Assembly (NCBI GenBank): GCA_020425515.1 | Contig: JAGQRI010000016.1 | Location: 1-40,117, forward strand | Length of the DNA: 40,117 bases | Direction: 5' to 3' | Origin: Planctomycetota bacterium | GTDB lineage: Bacteria; Planctomycetota; UBA8742; UBA2392 | In this document: positions 7,842 to 16,418 of the stretch, in pieces | Position numbering within the stretch: position 1 is the stretch's first letter | Layout: each line of letters begins with the position of its first letter | Made by a program: the position numbers and the translations under genes | Notes under the pieces: model-generated | Told to the model about the DNA's origin: nothing | Database searches by the model: none | Seen by the model: the letters and a program-made list of their open reading frames with translations, nothing else

Positions 7842-7968
7842 GGGGACTGTCCCTGATTTTGGGGACTGTCCCCGTCTTCGAATACTGTTTGTCGGACCCT
7901 CGATAACAACTGGCAACTGCCCAGTGCTTCGACTACAGGGACAGTCCCCAACTGCGGGGACAGTCCCT
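7842..7968. repeat. Palindromic repeat cluster GGGGACNGTCCCC, four copies in inverted arrangement
   Basis: Four near-identical 13-base palindromes lie at about 7842-7854, 7861-7873, 7937-7949 and 7956-7968. The first pair reads GGGGACTGTCCC and the second pair reads GGGACAGTCCC, so the block as a whole is an inverted repeat able to fold into a long hairpin. The last copy overlaps the TAG stop of the cyclophilin gene. Such motifs are common as dispersed intergenic REP-like elements in several phyla and are often mobilised by RAYT transposases (established for REPs in general); no transposase is in the window. Confidence 0.75.
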
Positions 7969-8800
7969 ATTCGACCGTGATTTCCACCTTCTGCATGTGG
8001 TACTTGCCGGCGTTGCTTTCGGAGGCTCCGATCTGCATCACCGCGTCCATGCCCTCGACCACCTTGCCGAACACCGTGTACTGGTTGTCGAGGCTGGCAC
8101 AGTCGGCCGTGCATATAAAGTACTGGCTGCCGGCGCTGTGCGGGTCGCTGGTGCGGGCCATGCTGAGAATGCCCGGGTCGTGGTGGATCTCATTGAACTC
8201 GGCCGGGATGCGATAGCCGGGGCCGCCGCTGCCGCTGCCCGTGGGGTCGCCGCCCTGGATCACGAAACCCGGCACCACGCGGTGATAGCCGATCCCGTCG
8301 AAGTAACCCTTCTGCGCGAGCTGCACGAAACTCAGCACGTGGTTCATGGCGCGGTCGGCGAAGAACTCCAGCTTGATCGCCCCGGCCTCGGTCGCGATGT
8401 TCGCGTACAGCTTCTTGCCGCCGGCGTGAACCTTCACCGGCACGCGGTTGCTGACCTCCATCTCCGTGCCTTCGAAGTACGGGTGGATGTTGCCCTTGGG
8501 TCTATAGAAAGCCTCGATCAGTTGCCCGTGCGGGTCCACGGCCGGGATCTCGATCATGCCGCTGACCGATTCGCCGGGTGGCAGCTTGACCTCCTCGGCG
8601 TCGCCGCTGATGCGCACCAGGAAGCTCTCCGGCGTGAGCGCGTCCGGGCGCCGCGTGACGTGCAGGCTGACACTGGGCAGGCAGAACTCGGGCTTCGGGT
8701 ACACGGCGGGCGCGCCGCCCTCGTTCGTGACGGTCACCTCGGCGCGGATGGTCTCGCCCAGGTTGTAGGTGTCCTTGTCCAGCTTCAGCGCAACGGCCAT
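7967..8800 (-). CDS. Cyclophilin-type peptidyl-prolyl cis-trans isomerase with N-terminal Ig-like domain
   Basis: A 277-residue protein. Residues 1-125 look like an all-beta domain (KLDKDTYNLGETIRAEVTVT, with a P..G....I. pattern). Residues about 130-277 are a cyclophilin: YHRVVPGFVIQGGDPTGSGS, GPGYRIPAEF, LSMAR, AGSQYFI and NQYTVFGKVVEGMD are the family's catalytic and binding blocks, including the R and Q residues. It catalyses proline isomerisation during protein folding. The ATG at 8800 is chosen over the upstream open frame because AAGGAG lies five bases before it; no signal peptide follows, so it is probably cytosolic. The stop codon lies inside a palindromic repeat, so the last few codons may have been altered by insertion. 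It sits 57 bases behind a large membrane-anchored protein gene. Confidence 0.92.
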   Translation of the reverse strand: MAVALKLDKDTYNLGETIRAEVTVTNEGGAPAVYPKPEFCLPSVSLHVTRRPDALTPESFLVRISGDAEEVKLPPGESVSGMIEIPAVDPHGQLIEAFYRPKGNIHPYFEGTEMEVSNRVPVKVHAGGKKLYANIATEAGAIKLEFFADRAMNHVLSFVQLAQKGYFDGIGYHRVVPGFVIQGGDPTGSGSGGPGYRIPAEFNEIHHDPGILSMARTSDPHSAGSQYFICTADCASLDNQYTVFGKVVEGMDAVMQIGASESNAGKYHMQKVEITVE

Positions 8801-8857
8801 GGCATCTCCTTGTCGAATACGCCGAACATGCCATGCCCGCACCCGCACGCCAACACG

Positions 8858-11800
8858 TCATTCCGGTTGCAGCACGCCCCTGGCTTCCAGCGTCGCCCGC
8901 AGAGTGGCGGGAATCTCAAACGGCTGGTCGGAAGCCGCCGGTACGTCCACCCACTCGTGCGCGACCACCTTGTCGTCATCGAGAACAAACAGCTCCTGCC
9001 GTCCGGGGAAGGCGTAGCCGTCGTAGCCGAAGGGCAGGTACAAACCCGGAACCAGCGACGGCGTGACGACCACGATGTCGCCCCAGTCGTATCCCAGCTC
9101 AACGGCCCGCACGAGCGTTGTGTTGACGTCCTGTGGCTCGGCGCCCGGCGTAACACGCACCGGACGGGTCAGCCAGCTTCCGTGCACGGACGATTCAGCC
9201 AGCACGACCAGCACCAGGTCCACGCCGACGGGTTGCAACTTAAGTTGCACGCCGTCAGGCAGGCAGGCGGCGCCGTCGCGCTCAGGACTGATATTCGTCG
9301 GCTGGACGCACCCCGCACTGAGCATGCGGAGGCACCTCAGGTAGATTTCCAAGTCGCCGAAAGCCGCCGTGTCGAACATCAGCCGCACGGACGAGCGGCT
9401 GAATTCACCGAGCTCCGGCAAGTCAATCTCACGATCCTGCCCGTCGCTGAGGTCCACACTGACGGGCTCGGCCTCGCCGAACACGGGCACGAAACGGTAG
9501 CGCCCGGCGGGCAGGTAGTACTCGTCATCGTCCCAGACTTCGTCGACGTATTGGCCGTCGTCGCGTTGCAGGATCCACAGCGACGTAGCCTCGCCGTTGT
9601 GTTGCAATTTTGCATATGAATCGGATGACGTGGTGCTTACTTGCAGGCGCACCCAGTCGCCGTTCAGGTTCACCTCGGCGATTTCGCCGCGTACGACGTC
9701 GACGATCCGGGTGACGCTATGATCGAGAAAATACACCCTGACGGTCGCCTTCCCCGGCGGCGTCCAGAGCCGCGCCACGCCGTCGTCCGAGCTCTGCGAC
9801 ATCTGAAAGTCATCGCACGAGGCGATCGCATGCAGGTTGCGCACAGGCTTTCCGCGCCACGTCGCGCGGACTTCGATCCGCGATTCGAGGTCAGCGGTCG
9901 CGATGGCCTCGCCCCCCTCCTCCCCGGGCGGCGTGATCTTCAAAGGTACCAATGCGTCTCCGTCGATGATCGCCGTCGGAACCCCGGGCGGCTGGAACTC
10001 TTCACCGGTTCGGCTCCACAAGTTCCAGTGCTTTCCGGCGACGGAGACATCCAAGTAGTGATCGCAACGGTGACCGCCGCAAGTGATATTGTCGATGAAC
10101 TCCGCGGCGCGGTGCTGCCACGGCACGGCCGGAAGCGGCGGCAGCTCAACGTCCAGTTCATCGCCTTCGCTGACCTGCACGTAGATTGGACCGCTCAGCG
10201 TGCCGGTGAAACCGTAGTTCGCGCCGCCTTCCATCGTGACGCGCCACAGCCCCGCCCGGGGCAGCAGAAATATGCAAGTGTCGCCGTCCCTTTCATCACG
10301 GCTGGGATGCGTTCCCCCGTTCTGTAATCTGGCCTTTACGGAAAAACGCATTCTCTCAAGCCCGGTGAGATCCGGCAGGTGCACGCGCAGGATCGCCACT
10401 CCGACCTTGTCCTTGCGGGTCAGCGTCAGCACCAGTTTCTCGTCGCCGGGGCGGGTTTCGCCTTCCGCCCTTTCGTATCCGTCGGCCTCGACCACCACCC
10501 TGGTAACCGCGTCCTTGAACACGGGCGCACTCCACGGCGAACGCAAATAGGACTGGCCGCACGCAATCTCCGTGTCGTTTCTGTCGGCGCTCCAGTCGAC
10601 GCTGATGTACTCGGGCAAGGACCCGTCAGAGCGCAACTCGAGGGGCACGGTGTCCGTCGCTTTGAAGGACAGCTTAAGCCGGGTGACCTCGCCGTCGCGG
10701 CAGATCACGGCGCCGCTTGCCTCGGGGTAGAACTTCTCCGACTGCACAACATTCGCCCACCAGGGGTAACGCCCTTCGGGCAGCCACACAGTGGAAACGT
10801 GCGGCGACGGATAAACCGCCGTTTCGGTCGCCCAGTCCGCATGCTGGATTTCGAGTTGCGCGTATGCGCCGTCGTAGTAGCCCCAGTAGTCGACGGCCGG
10901 TACGCCGTCCCGGGCAATCGTTTCCGCATTTTCGATATCGGCCGTGATCTCGACCAACGCACCGCCGACGCGGATCTCGCCGTAGTCGAGCACGTTGCCG
11001 TGCATTTTCGGGATACCAAGATCAACCGAGAGTCTCAGGAAGCCGTCTGGGTCGTCGCTGTCGTGCCAGGCTTGCTCGTTACAGTAGAGCATGTGCCGCA
11101 GCTCGCCGACCGGCTTTTCCAGGTCATCCTCCAGGCACTGAACGAACCGGCCGGCGCCGTCCGTGAATATCTTCTGGTCGGCGTCCGCGTTCCCGTCTTC
11201 GCGCAGCAGCACGAGTTGGATGTCCGCACTGTGCGCCAGCGGCCGGCCTGAACTGTGTACCAGCCGCCCGGTGACAACCGGTGAGTCGCCGAACAGCGCA
11301 CGGTTGCCCAACACCACGGTGCCGAAGTCGATCACCCGGCCTTCCACACTCGGCTGTACGATTCCGGTCAGTTGATCCAGCCGCACGCCCTCGTTGCCCA
11401 GGTCCTCCAGTCCGATTGCGTCGCCGTCTTGCCAGGTGACCTGCCAGATGCCTTGGGGCGTCCCGGCGCCTTCGGGCTGGAAAGGCAGGTCGGCCGGCGT
11501 CAGCGCTTCTTCGAAACGGCAGTCCGGTCCTACGGACAGGATGCAGTCGTCAACGTCGTAACCGTCTTCGGCTCGCCGGGCGAAGCGGATCTTCACCGCC
11601 CAGTCCTCCGGGGCGGTGAGCGCGCGCGGATCGATCAGCAGGTCGGGCGCCCATTGAATGCGCCCGCGCAGCGTCCATCGGGAGTCGGGTTGCGCGGGCG
11701 CGCCGGGTACGCTTGGTGTGTTTTCGGGCGGGGCGGCGTCGCGGTTGCGGTTTCCGTTTGGCGACTCGCCCCCCGCAAGTGCCGGCTTATCCGTTGCTTC

Positions 11801-11917
11801 GTGTGTGGCCTGTTCGTTGTCGAGGCCGTTCAGCAGCGACCAGCCGCCGCCCAGCAACAGGCACAGCACCACCAGCAGAAGCAGGACCAGGAATGACCGG
11901 CGCACGGAAAACCCCAT
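8858..11917 (-). CDS. Large membrane-anchored or exported protein with Ig-like/carboxypeptidase-regulatory-like domains
   Basis: A 1019-residue protein with one hydrophobic segment at about 8-30 (VRRSFLVLLLLVVLCLLLGG), either an uncleaved anchor or a signal peptide. A Pro/Gly/Asn-rich linker to about 80 follows, then a long beta-rich extracytoplasmic part. Several stretches look like carboxypeptidase-regulatory or transthyretin-like folds: VVTGRLVHSSGRPL...D..GRF near 210-260, and IEVRATWRGKPVRNLHAIAS ... DDGVARLWTPPGKATV near 680-740. No catalytic motif was recognised. It resembles in style the lipoprotein at 27380-29449. The ATG at 11917 has only a weak ribosome site (GACGA). It heads the minus-strand run that continues into the cyclophilin and STAS genes, though shared transcription is not proven. 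Confidence 0.7.
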   Translation of the reverse strand: MGFSVRRSFLVLLLLVVLCLLLGGGWSLLNGLDNEQATHEATDKPALAGGESPNGNRNRDAAPPENTPSVPGAPAQPDSRWTLRGRIQWAPDLLIDPRALTAPEDWAVKIRFARRAEDGYDVDDCILSVGPDCRFEEALTPADLPFQPEGAGTPQGIWQVTWQDGDAIGLEDLGNEGVRLDQLTGIVQPSVEGRVIDFGTVVLGNRALFGDSPVVTGRLVHSSGRPLAHSADIQLVLLREDGNADADQKIFTDGAGRFVQCLEDDLEKPVGELRHMLYCNEQAWHDSDDPDGFLRLSVDLGIPKMHGNVLDYGEIRVGGALVEITADIENAETIARDGVPAVDYWGYYDGAYAQLEIQHADWATETAVYPSPHVSTVWLPEGRYPWWANVVQSEKFYPEASGAVICRDGEVTRLKLSFKATDTVPLELRSDGSLPEYISVDWSADRNDTEIACGQSYLRSPWSAPVFKDAVTRVVVEADGYERAEGETRPGDEKLVLTLTRKDKVGVAILRVHLPDLTGLERMRFSVKARLQNGGTHPSRDERDGDTCIFLLPRAGLWRVTMEGGANYGFTGTLSGPIYVQVSEGDELDVELPPLPAVPWQHRAAEFIDNITCGGHRCDHYLDVSVAGKHWNLWSRTGEEFQPPGVPTAIIDGDALVPLKITPPGEEGGEAIATADLESRIEVRATWRGKPVRNLHAIASCDDFQMSQSSDDGVARLWTPPGKATVRVYFLDHSVTRIVDVVRGEIAEVNLNGDWVRLQVSTTSSDSYAKLQHNGEATSLWILQRDDGQYVDEVWDDDEYYLPAGRYRFVPVFGEAEPVSVDLSDGQDREIDLPELGEFSRSSVRLMFDTAAFGDLEIYLRCLRMLSAGCVQPTNISPERDGAACLPDGVQLKLQPVGVDLVLVVLAESSVHGSWLTRPVRVTPGAEPQDVNTTLVRAVELGYDWGDIVVVTPSLVPGLYLPFGYDGYAFPGRQELFVLDDDKVVAHEWVDVPAASDQPFEIPATLRATLEARGVLQPE

Positions 11918-12043
11918 TCGTCAGAACATCGATAGTGTAAATCTGGAAAGGCGTTGGGTGGTGCGGGTGTACCGTCTGCTTCCCCGTAACGGCAACGCGG
12001 GAAGCCGCTGAGCGGAACGGCAAAGGTCGGTTCTTTTGCCTTC

Positions 12044-12078
12044 GAAAGAAATCGGCCGCCGGCTGGTTACCGACGGCC
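12044..12078 (-). terminator. Intrinsic terminator after tRNA-Gln
   Basis: On the minus strand GGCCGTCGG (12078-12070) and CCGGCGGCC (12062-12054) form a nine-pair stem with one G-U pair and a seven-base loop, followed by GATTTCTTTC. It lies ten bases beyond the CCA end of the tRNA. Confidence 0.6.
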
Positions 12079-12087
12079 TTCGTGATC

Positions 12088-12162
12088 TGGCTGGCCCGCA
12101 GGGACTCGAACCCCGAATAACGGTACCAAAAACCGCTGTGTTACCAATTACACCACGGGCCA
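12088..12162 (-). tRNA. tRNA-Gln (anticodon TTG)
   Basis: Read on the minus strand, the acceptor stem TGGCCCG pairs with CGGGCCA. The D arm contains AATTGG, the anticodon stem GCGGT/ACCGT encloses the loop TTTTGGT with anticodon TTG, and the T arm contains GGTTCGAGTCC. The discriminator base is G, and the 3' CCA is encoded at 12090-12088. The U1-A72 pair is typical of glutamine tRNA. A weak promoter (TTGCTT, 16 bases, TACCCT) lies just upstream. Confidence 0.96.
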
Positions 12163-12251
12163 GTTGGGCGAAGGGTAGCTTTGCCCCCGTCAGAAGCAAC
12201 GGGCCGTCCGCCGGAAACCGCCATACCAAGGGGCTCGCGCCCCGGTCATCA

Positions 12252-12279
12252 TTGACCGCGCCGCCGCGCGTGCTAGCCT
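12252..12279 (+). promoter_or_regulatory. Candidate sigma-70 promoter giving a nearly leaderless transcript
   Basis: TTGACC (12252-12257), 16 bases, TAGCCT (12274-12279). The predicted start of transcription is near 12286, at or next to the ATG of the following gene, which also lacks a ribosome-binding site; both observations fit a leaderless mRNA. Confidence 0.4.
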
Positions 12280-12286
12280 CGAAACC

Positions 12287-13192
12287 ATGAAAGCCATCAC
12301 AGTCAGGCTCGACAGCGGCGGTCTCGACTCGCTCCTCAAGCGCGTGCGCATGGGCCAGGAGCTCGGCTTCGACAAATTCGACCTGTGCCTCTCCAGCCCG
12401 CAGGTCGCCCTCGGGCGCATCGTCGCGGCGCTCAAGGAACACAACGTCGGGCTGACCGCGCTGCGCCTCAAGGAAGAACGCCAGGCCGCATTCATCACCC
12501 GCAAGCCCGGCTACTCCAAAATCGGCGCGCGCGACGCTGCCATCGCCGAGCGCTCAGCCGAGATGGTGATCCAGACGGCCGAGCAGATGGCGCCCGCCAA
12601 GCCGCAGTTCATCGTGCTCGAAGGCGGCTATGTGGCGGCGCCAAACCTGAACGAGCGGCAGTTGCAACTCGACGAGCTGCTGGACTGCGACGAATGCGAA
12701 GACACCCGCCGCGAGCGTCTGGCCGAAATCGTCAAGCTGGACCAGGGCGTCGTCGAGGAACAACTGGATCGCTTCTGCCGCGGGCTGCACGCCATCACGA
12801 AAGCCGTCGCGCCGCTCGACGTCTGCCTGCTGCCGCCGGAAAGCCCGTTCGGGCTGCTGCAGCCCGAGAACATGCAGCACGTCTTCGATGACCTCGGCGG
12901 GCGCAACCTGGGCTACTGGCACTGCACCGCCAACGCGGCGATCCTGCACAAGCTGGGCGGCCCGCCGCAGGCCGACTGGATCCAGCGCTTCGGCACGCGC
13001 CTGAAGGGCGTTTACCTTGAGGACATGCTCGGCGGCCACGGCGAGCAGGCCCCCGGGCTAGGCGAGATTGACTTCAAGCAGCTTGCCCCGCAGTTGGCGC
13101 AGACGACCGTCCGCGTTATGGTGGTGGGCGACGACAAGGGCACCAAGCTGCGTTTCGGCAGCGAGTACCTGTCCAAGGTCGGCATTTTCTAA
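12287..13192 (+). CDS. Sugar-phosphate isomerase/epimerase-like TIM-barrel protein (AP endonuclease family 2 fold)
   Basis: A 301-residue soluble protein. The pattern fits xylose-isomerase-like TIM barrels: strand FIVLEGGY near 105-112, GYWHCTANAAILHKLG near 210-225 at the place where family members have D..H, and LKGVYLEDMLGG....PGLGEIDF near 245-268, matching the common H.KD....PGEGxIDF metal-site segment (here E-D in place of H-x-K-D). A conserved barrel position therefore differs, and metal binding is not certain. Substrate unknown. No ribosome-binding site is visible before the ATG. It is the first gene of a four-gene cluster with a lipoprotein, ribF and pyrE (gaps 26, 3 and 19 bases). 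Confidence 0.65.
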   Translation: MKAITVRLDSGGLDSLLKRVRMGQELGFDKFDLCLSSPQVALGRIVAALKEHNVGLTALRLKEERQAAFITRKPGYSKIGARDAAIAERSAEMVIQTAEQMAPAKPQFIVLEGGYVAAPNLNERQLQLDELLDCDECEDTRRERLAEIVKLDQGVVEEQLDRFCRGLHAITKAVAPLDVCLLPPESPFGLLQPENMQHVFDDLGGRNLGYWHCTANAAILHKLGGPPQADWIQRFGTRLKGVYLEDMLGGHGEQAPGLGEIDFKQLAPQLAQTTVRVMVVGDDKGTKLRFGSEYLSKVGIF

Positions 13193-13218
13193 GCCCCTTT
13201 CCCCTGTGGGCAGCAACC

Positions 13219-13869
13219 ATGCGCAAAGCAGCTTTCCTTTTAACCGTGTTCGCGTTCGTGCTTTCGGCGTGCGCCAGCGGGGGCACCGGCGGCGGCAACA
13301 TCTCGACCAGCGGCAAGATCGACCCGAACGCCGACGCCGACACGCTCGAAAAGCAGGCCTACGAAGTGATCGGCGACGTGCGCGTGTTCTGGTACGTAAA
13401 GGGCGCGCTGCTGCCGGGCAGCGGCGGGCGCGAAGTCGAGCAGAAGGAACAGCGCTCGACGCTGATCAACAAGGGGCACAGCTTCTACCGTGGTCTGGTC
13501 GAGCAGGACATGAAGGACGAAGAGCGCTTCCTGATGAACGCTGACATGTACGACCTGCTGACGGCGCTGAAGGCGATCGGCTTCTTCGACAAAGGCAACG
13601 CCGTGAACATCCTGAGCGACGAACCCGTGGACCGCGCCGACCGCGAAACGCAGACCACGCGCATCATCGCCGTCCAGCAGATCAAGGACGGCAAGGTCAA
13701 CACCAGCTACTTCGCCCGGCGCGTCAGCGAAGATGTGCTTGACCGCGACCGCGCCAAGGTTTTCAACGACTGCCAGGCCGTGGTGATGCAGGCCATCGCC
13801 GGCGCGTTGCCGCGCGGCACAGCGGGTGTCGGCGCCGGCAACACTGACGAGATCCGAACGAACCGCTGA
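13219..13869 (+). CDS. Predicted lipoprotein of unknown function
   Basis: A 216-residue protein with a lipoprotein signal peptide: MRKA, a hydrophobic core, and the lipobox LSAC with Cys18 as the predicted lipidation site, followed by a Gly/Ser-rich linker. The mature part (about 35-200) is mixed alpha/beta without a motif I recognise; segments YEVIGDVRVFWYVKGALLPG and MYDLLTALKAIGFFDKGNA are the most regular. Expected location is the periplasmic face of a membrane. It ends three bases before ribF, so it is probably co-transcribed with it; a functional link is not evident. Confidence 0.8.
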   Translation: MRKAAFLLTVFAFVLSACASGGTGGGNISTSGKIDPNADADTLEKQAYEVIGDVRVFWYVKGALLPGSGGREVEQKEQRSTLINKGHSFYRGLVEQDMKDEERFLMNADMYDLLTALKAIGFFDKGNAVNILSDEPVDRADRETQTTRIIAVQQIKDGKVNTSYFARRVSEDVLDRDRAKVFNDCQAVVMQAIAGALPRGTAGVGAGNTDEIRTNR

Positions 13870-13872
13870 CCC

Positions 13873-14838
13873 TTGCCCCACCGCGCCCAGATATTCGGCA
13901 GCTTCGATGAGTTCCACCGCGACGCCCCGCGGCTGGTGGAAGCGCGCCCGGTGGTCAGCGTCGGCAGCTTCGACGGCGTGCACCTCGGGCACCAGTACCT
14001 GCTGGCCGAGCTGATTGAGTGGGCCCGCCGCGAACACGCGCCCGCCGTCGTCGTCACCTTCCGACGCCACCCGCGCGAATACATGCTGAACATCGAAATC
14101 CCGTCGCTGAACACGGCCGAGCACAAGGCGCGCCTGCTGAGCAAGGCCGGCGTGGACGCGGTGGTGATGCTCGACTTCGACGAGAACCTTCGGCAGCTCA
14201 CGGCCGAGCAGTTCATGAGCCGGTGCATCAAACAGCAGGTCGGCGCGCGGGCGATGCTGGTCGGCTTCAACAACCGCATCGGCAAAGACGGCGAGGGGAC
14301 GTTCCCGGTGCTGCGCGAAATCGGCAAGGGCATCGATATCGATGTGCGCGAGGGCGAACGCATTGAGGTCAGCGGTGAGGCGATGTCCAGCAGCGCGATC
14401 CGCAAACACGTGGCCAACGGGGACTTCCTGTGGGCGCGCAAGATGCTCGGGCGCCCGTACAGCCTGGTCGGCGCGGTGATCGAGGGCGACAAGCGCGGGC
14501 GCACGATCGGCTTCCCGACGGCGAACATCGCGTTGAAAGGGCTGGCTTATCCCCCGCAGGGCGTCTACGGCGCGCGCTGCAAACTCAATGGAAGCTGGCG
14601 CCTGGGTGCCGTGAACATCGGCACGCGCCCGACGGTCGACCCGGAGCGCGTCGAGCCGCTGCTGGAAGTGCACGTGCTGGATTTCGACGGCGACCTGTAC
14701 GGGAAAGAGATCGAGGTCGAATTCCTGTTCCACGTGCGCGGCGAGAAAAAGTTCCACAGTCTCGACGAACTCAAGCAACAGTTGCAGAAGGACGTGGGCG
14801 AGATTCACCGCCGCGCGGACGAAGAAGACTACGACTGA
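13873..14838 (+). CDS. ribF: Bifunctional riboflavin kinase / FAD synthetase
   Basis: A 321-residue enzyme of normal family length. It phosphorylates riboflavin to FMN and adenylylates FMN to FAD in the cytosol. The N-terminal nucleotidyltransferase domain has VGSFDGVHLGHQYLL near 30-44 (the HxGH-type site) and VVVTFRRHPREYM. After GEAMSSSAIRKHV the riboflavin-kinase domain starts near 191 with GRPYSLVGAVIEGDKRGRTIG and FPTAN near 215, then AVNIGTRPTV and LEVHVLDF..DLYG, containing the catalytic Glu. The start is TTG, three bases after the preceding stop; no ATG exists upstream of the active site in this frame, and the TTG gives the usual distance to the GSFDGVH motif. There is no clear ribosome site, so coupling to the upstream gene is likely. 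Confidence 0.95.
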   Translation: MPHRAQIFGSFDEFHRDAPRLVEARPVVSVGSFDGVHLGHQYLLAELIEWARREHAPAVVVTFRRHPREYMLNIEIPSLNTAEHKARLLSKAGVDAVVMLDFDENLRQLTAEQFMSRCIKQQVGARAMLVGFNNRIGKDGEGTFPVLREIGKGIDIDVREGERIEVSGEAMSSSAIRKHVANGDFLWARKMLGRPYSLVGAVIEGDKRGRTIGFPTANIALKGLAYPPQGVYGARCKLNGSWRLGAVNIGTRPTVDPERVEPLLEVHVLDFDGDLYGKEIEVEFLFHVRGEKKFHSLDELKQQLQKDVGEIHRRADEEDYD

Positions 14839-14857
14839 TCAACCGGAAGACACAAAC

Positions 14858-15400
14858 ATGGATGCACGCGAAGAACTGATGGCGATGGTCAAGAGCACCG
14901 TGGCCGAGGGCACCGTGACGCTGGCCAGCGGCGCCACCAGCGATTTCTACATCGACGGGCGGCAGACCACGCTGGATTCGCGCGGGCTGCACCTGACCGC
15001 CAACCTGATGTGGCAGCGCATCAAGGAAATGAACGTCACGGCGGTCGGCGGCCCGACCATGGGCGCCGACCCGATCGTCGGCGGCATCCTGATGGCGGCC
15101 GCGGCGGAAGGCGTGCACCTGAAGGGCTTCCTGATCCGGAAGGAAGCGAAGGCACACGGCATGCAGCGCTGGGTGGAGGGCCCGGAACTGGTCGACGGCG
15201 AGCGCGTCGTGATCATCGAGGACGTCGTCACCAGCGGCGGCAGCGCGATCAAGGCGATCAACGGCATGAACACCCAGTACAAGCCGGAAGTCGTGAAGGT
15301 GCTGTGCCTGGTGGATCGGCAGGCCGGCGCGACCGAAAAGCTGGAGGAAGCCGGCTACGAATTCGACGCGCTGTTCACGCGCAAGGATTTGGGACGGTAG
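14858..15400 (+). CDS. pyrE: Orotate phosphoribosyltransferase
   Basis: A 180-residue enzyme that joins orotate and PRPP to give orotidine monophosphate in de novo pyrimidine synthesis. Diagnostic features are SGATSDFYIDGR near 24-35, the FLIRKEAKAHG block near 91-101 and the PRPP-binding motif VVIIEDVVTSGGSA at 117-130. The end (EAGYEFDALFTRKDLG) is typical. The ATG at 14858 has GGAAG eight bases upstream. It lies 19 bases after ribF. A dispersed hairpin repeat starts 31 bases after the stop. Confidence 0.96.
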   Translation: MDAREELMAMVKSTVAEGTVTLASGATSDFYIDGRQTTLDSRGLHLTANLMWQRIKEMNVTAVGGPTMGADPIVGGILMAAAAEGVHLKGFLIRKEAKAHGMQRWVEGPELVDGERVVIIEDVVTSGGSAIKAINGMNTQYKPEVVKVLCLVDRQAGATEKLEEAGYEFDALFTRKDLGR

Positions 15401-15431
15401 AACTCTTTGGCCACCGGTTTGAATGAGCCGC

Positions 15432-15527
15432 GTGGCACAGACAATCTTGTCTGTGGTCGCGAGGCCTGCCTCGCGACAAGCCGGGCTTCGCTTCGCTCAA
15501 CCCCACAGGCAGGATTGCCTGTGCCAC
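15432..15527. repeat. Compound inverted-repeat element (REP/BIME-like)
   Basis: Three hairpins follow each other. GTGGCACAGACAATCTTGTC begins an imperfect palindrome at 15432-15456; GTCGCGAGGC/GCCTCGCGAC-type pairing lies at about 15457-15478; and a palindrome of related sequence (CCACAGGCAGG...GTGCCAC) lies at 15503-15527. The outer arms GTGGCACAG and CTGTGCCAC also pair with each other, so the whole block can fold as one large structure. It fills the space between convergent pyrE and the next minus-strand gene and abuts that gene's stop codon. The layout resembles dispersed REP-type elements; no transposase is nearby. Confidence 0.75.
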
Positions 15528-15528
15528 G

Positions 15529-16353
15529 TCATTCTTTCGCGGGCGGCCTGTACCAGCTTGCGCGGTCGTAGTCGCCGGGGCAGCGGGGCTGCAGCCAGGC
15601 TGCGTCGTCTTCCTCGATGTTGACGAAGAACCGCCAGACAGTCTTGGTCTGCCCGCTGAGCCGTGGCGGATAGTCGTCCCACTGCTCGCGCTTCGCCCAG
15701 AAGTGCCCTTCTTCGGCGTAGAGCTGGTCGGTCCACAACTCGGTGTGTTCGAGCCCGAACACGTGCCGCTTGTCGTCGAGCACCATGCGCAACAGGAACG
15801 CAAATCGTTTCGTGCTGCCGTCGTGCTCCGGCCAGTCGACGCGCCCCAGGTTCACGAAGTCGAACTTGCCGTCTTCATCTTTAAGCAGCGCGGGCACGAA
15901 CGTGGGGTCCTCGCCCAGCGCTTCCGTCTGCACCCACAACAGCTCCTCCTTGGGCGCGAGCCGCTTGATCAGCTCCGCCGACGAATCCCCGGGCGCGCAC
16001 TCGACGGAGTTCTCCATGAGCTGTTGCTCGTAAAAGTACACGCGCGGCAGCACCACCTTCATGCCTTCGACTTCGTCGGGGTAGTCGTCCGGCTCGTCCT
16101 CGCCCAGCGGGTGACGCTCCGACTTACCGAGGTACACGCCGCCCAGCCAGACCTGCGTGCCCTCCGGCACCTGCAGCGTGAAACTCTTGACGTAGCGCGC
16201 GTCGAGGAACTTCAGCATCAGCGCCTGCCGCATGTCGCCCCACACGGCCATCACGATGCTGAACAGCAGGATGCTCACCAGCAGCACCGCCCACACCACG
16301 CGGATCACGCGCAGGACTGGCGACATCGGCTTTTCAATGACTTCCTCGGCCAT
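15529..16353 (-). CDS. Hypothetical single-pass membrane protein
   Basis: A 274-residue protein with one membrane segment at about 13-40 (VLRVIRVVWAVLLVSILLFS, continuing), preceded by a short charged tail, so the C-terminal 230 residues probably face the periplasm. The soluble part has a beta-rich start (SFTLQVPEGTQVWLGGVYLG) and many aromatic and acidic residues, with no motif I recognise. I chose the ATG at 16353 because the membrane segment then begins near the N-terminus; the longer open frame upstream is antisense to fetA. The TGA stop directly touches a hairpin repeat. It is divergent from fetAB across 129 bases that contain a palindrome. Confidence 0.7.
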   Translation of the reverse strand: MAEEVIEKPMSPVLRVIRVVWAVLLVSILLFSIVMAVWGDMRQALMLKFLDARYVKSFTLQVPEGTQVWLGGVYLGKSERHPLGEDEPDDYPDEVEGMKVVLPRVYFYEQQLMENSVECAPGDSSAELIKRLAPKEELLWVQTEALGEDPTFVPALLKDEDGKFDFVNLGRVDWPEHDGSTKRFAFLLRMVLDDKRHVFGLEHTELWTDQLYAEEGHFWAKREQWDDYPPRLSGQTKTVWRFFVNIEEDDAAWLQPRCPGDYDRASWYRPPAKE

Positions 16354-16418
16354 GGGCGCAGCATAGGCGCAAGCAACGCGGTAACAAGCCGTGGCATCGC
16401 CTTCCAGCACGCGATACT

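Noticed and set aside
7833-8114. N-terminal extension of the small aconitase-like protein
   Set aside because: The extension is translated from the palindromic repeat and from antisense of the cyclophilin gene; the ATG at 7832 gives a sensible start.
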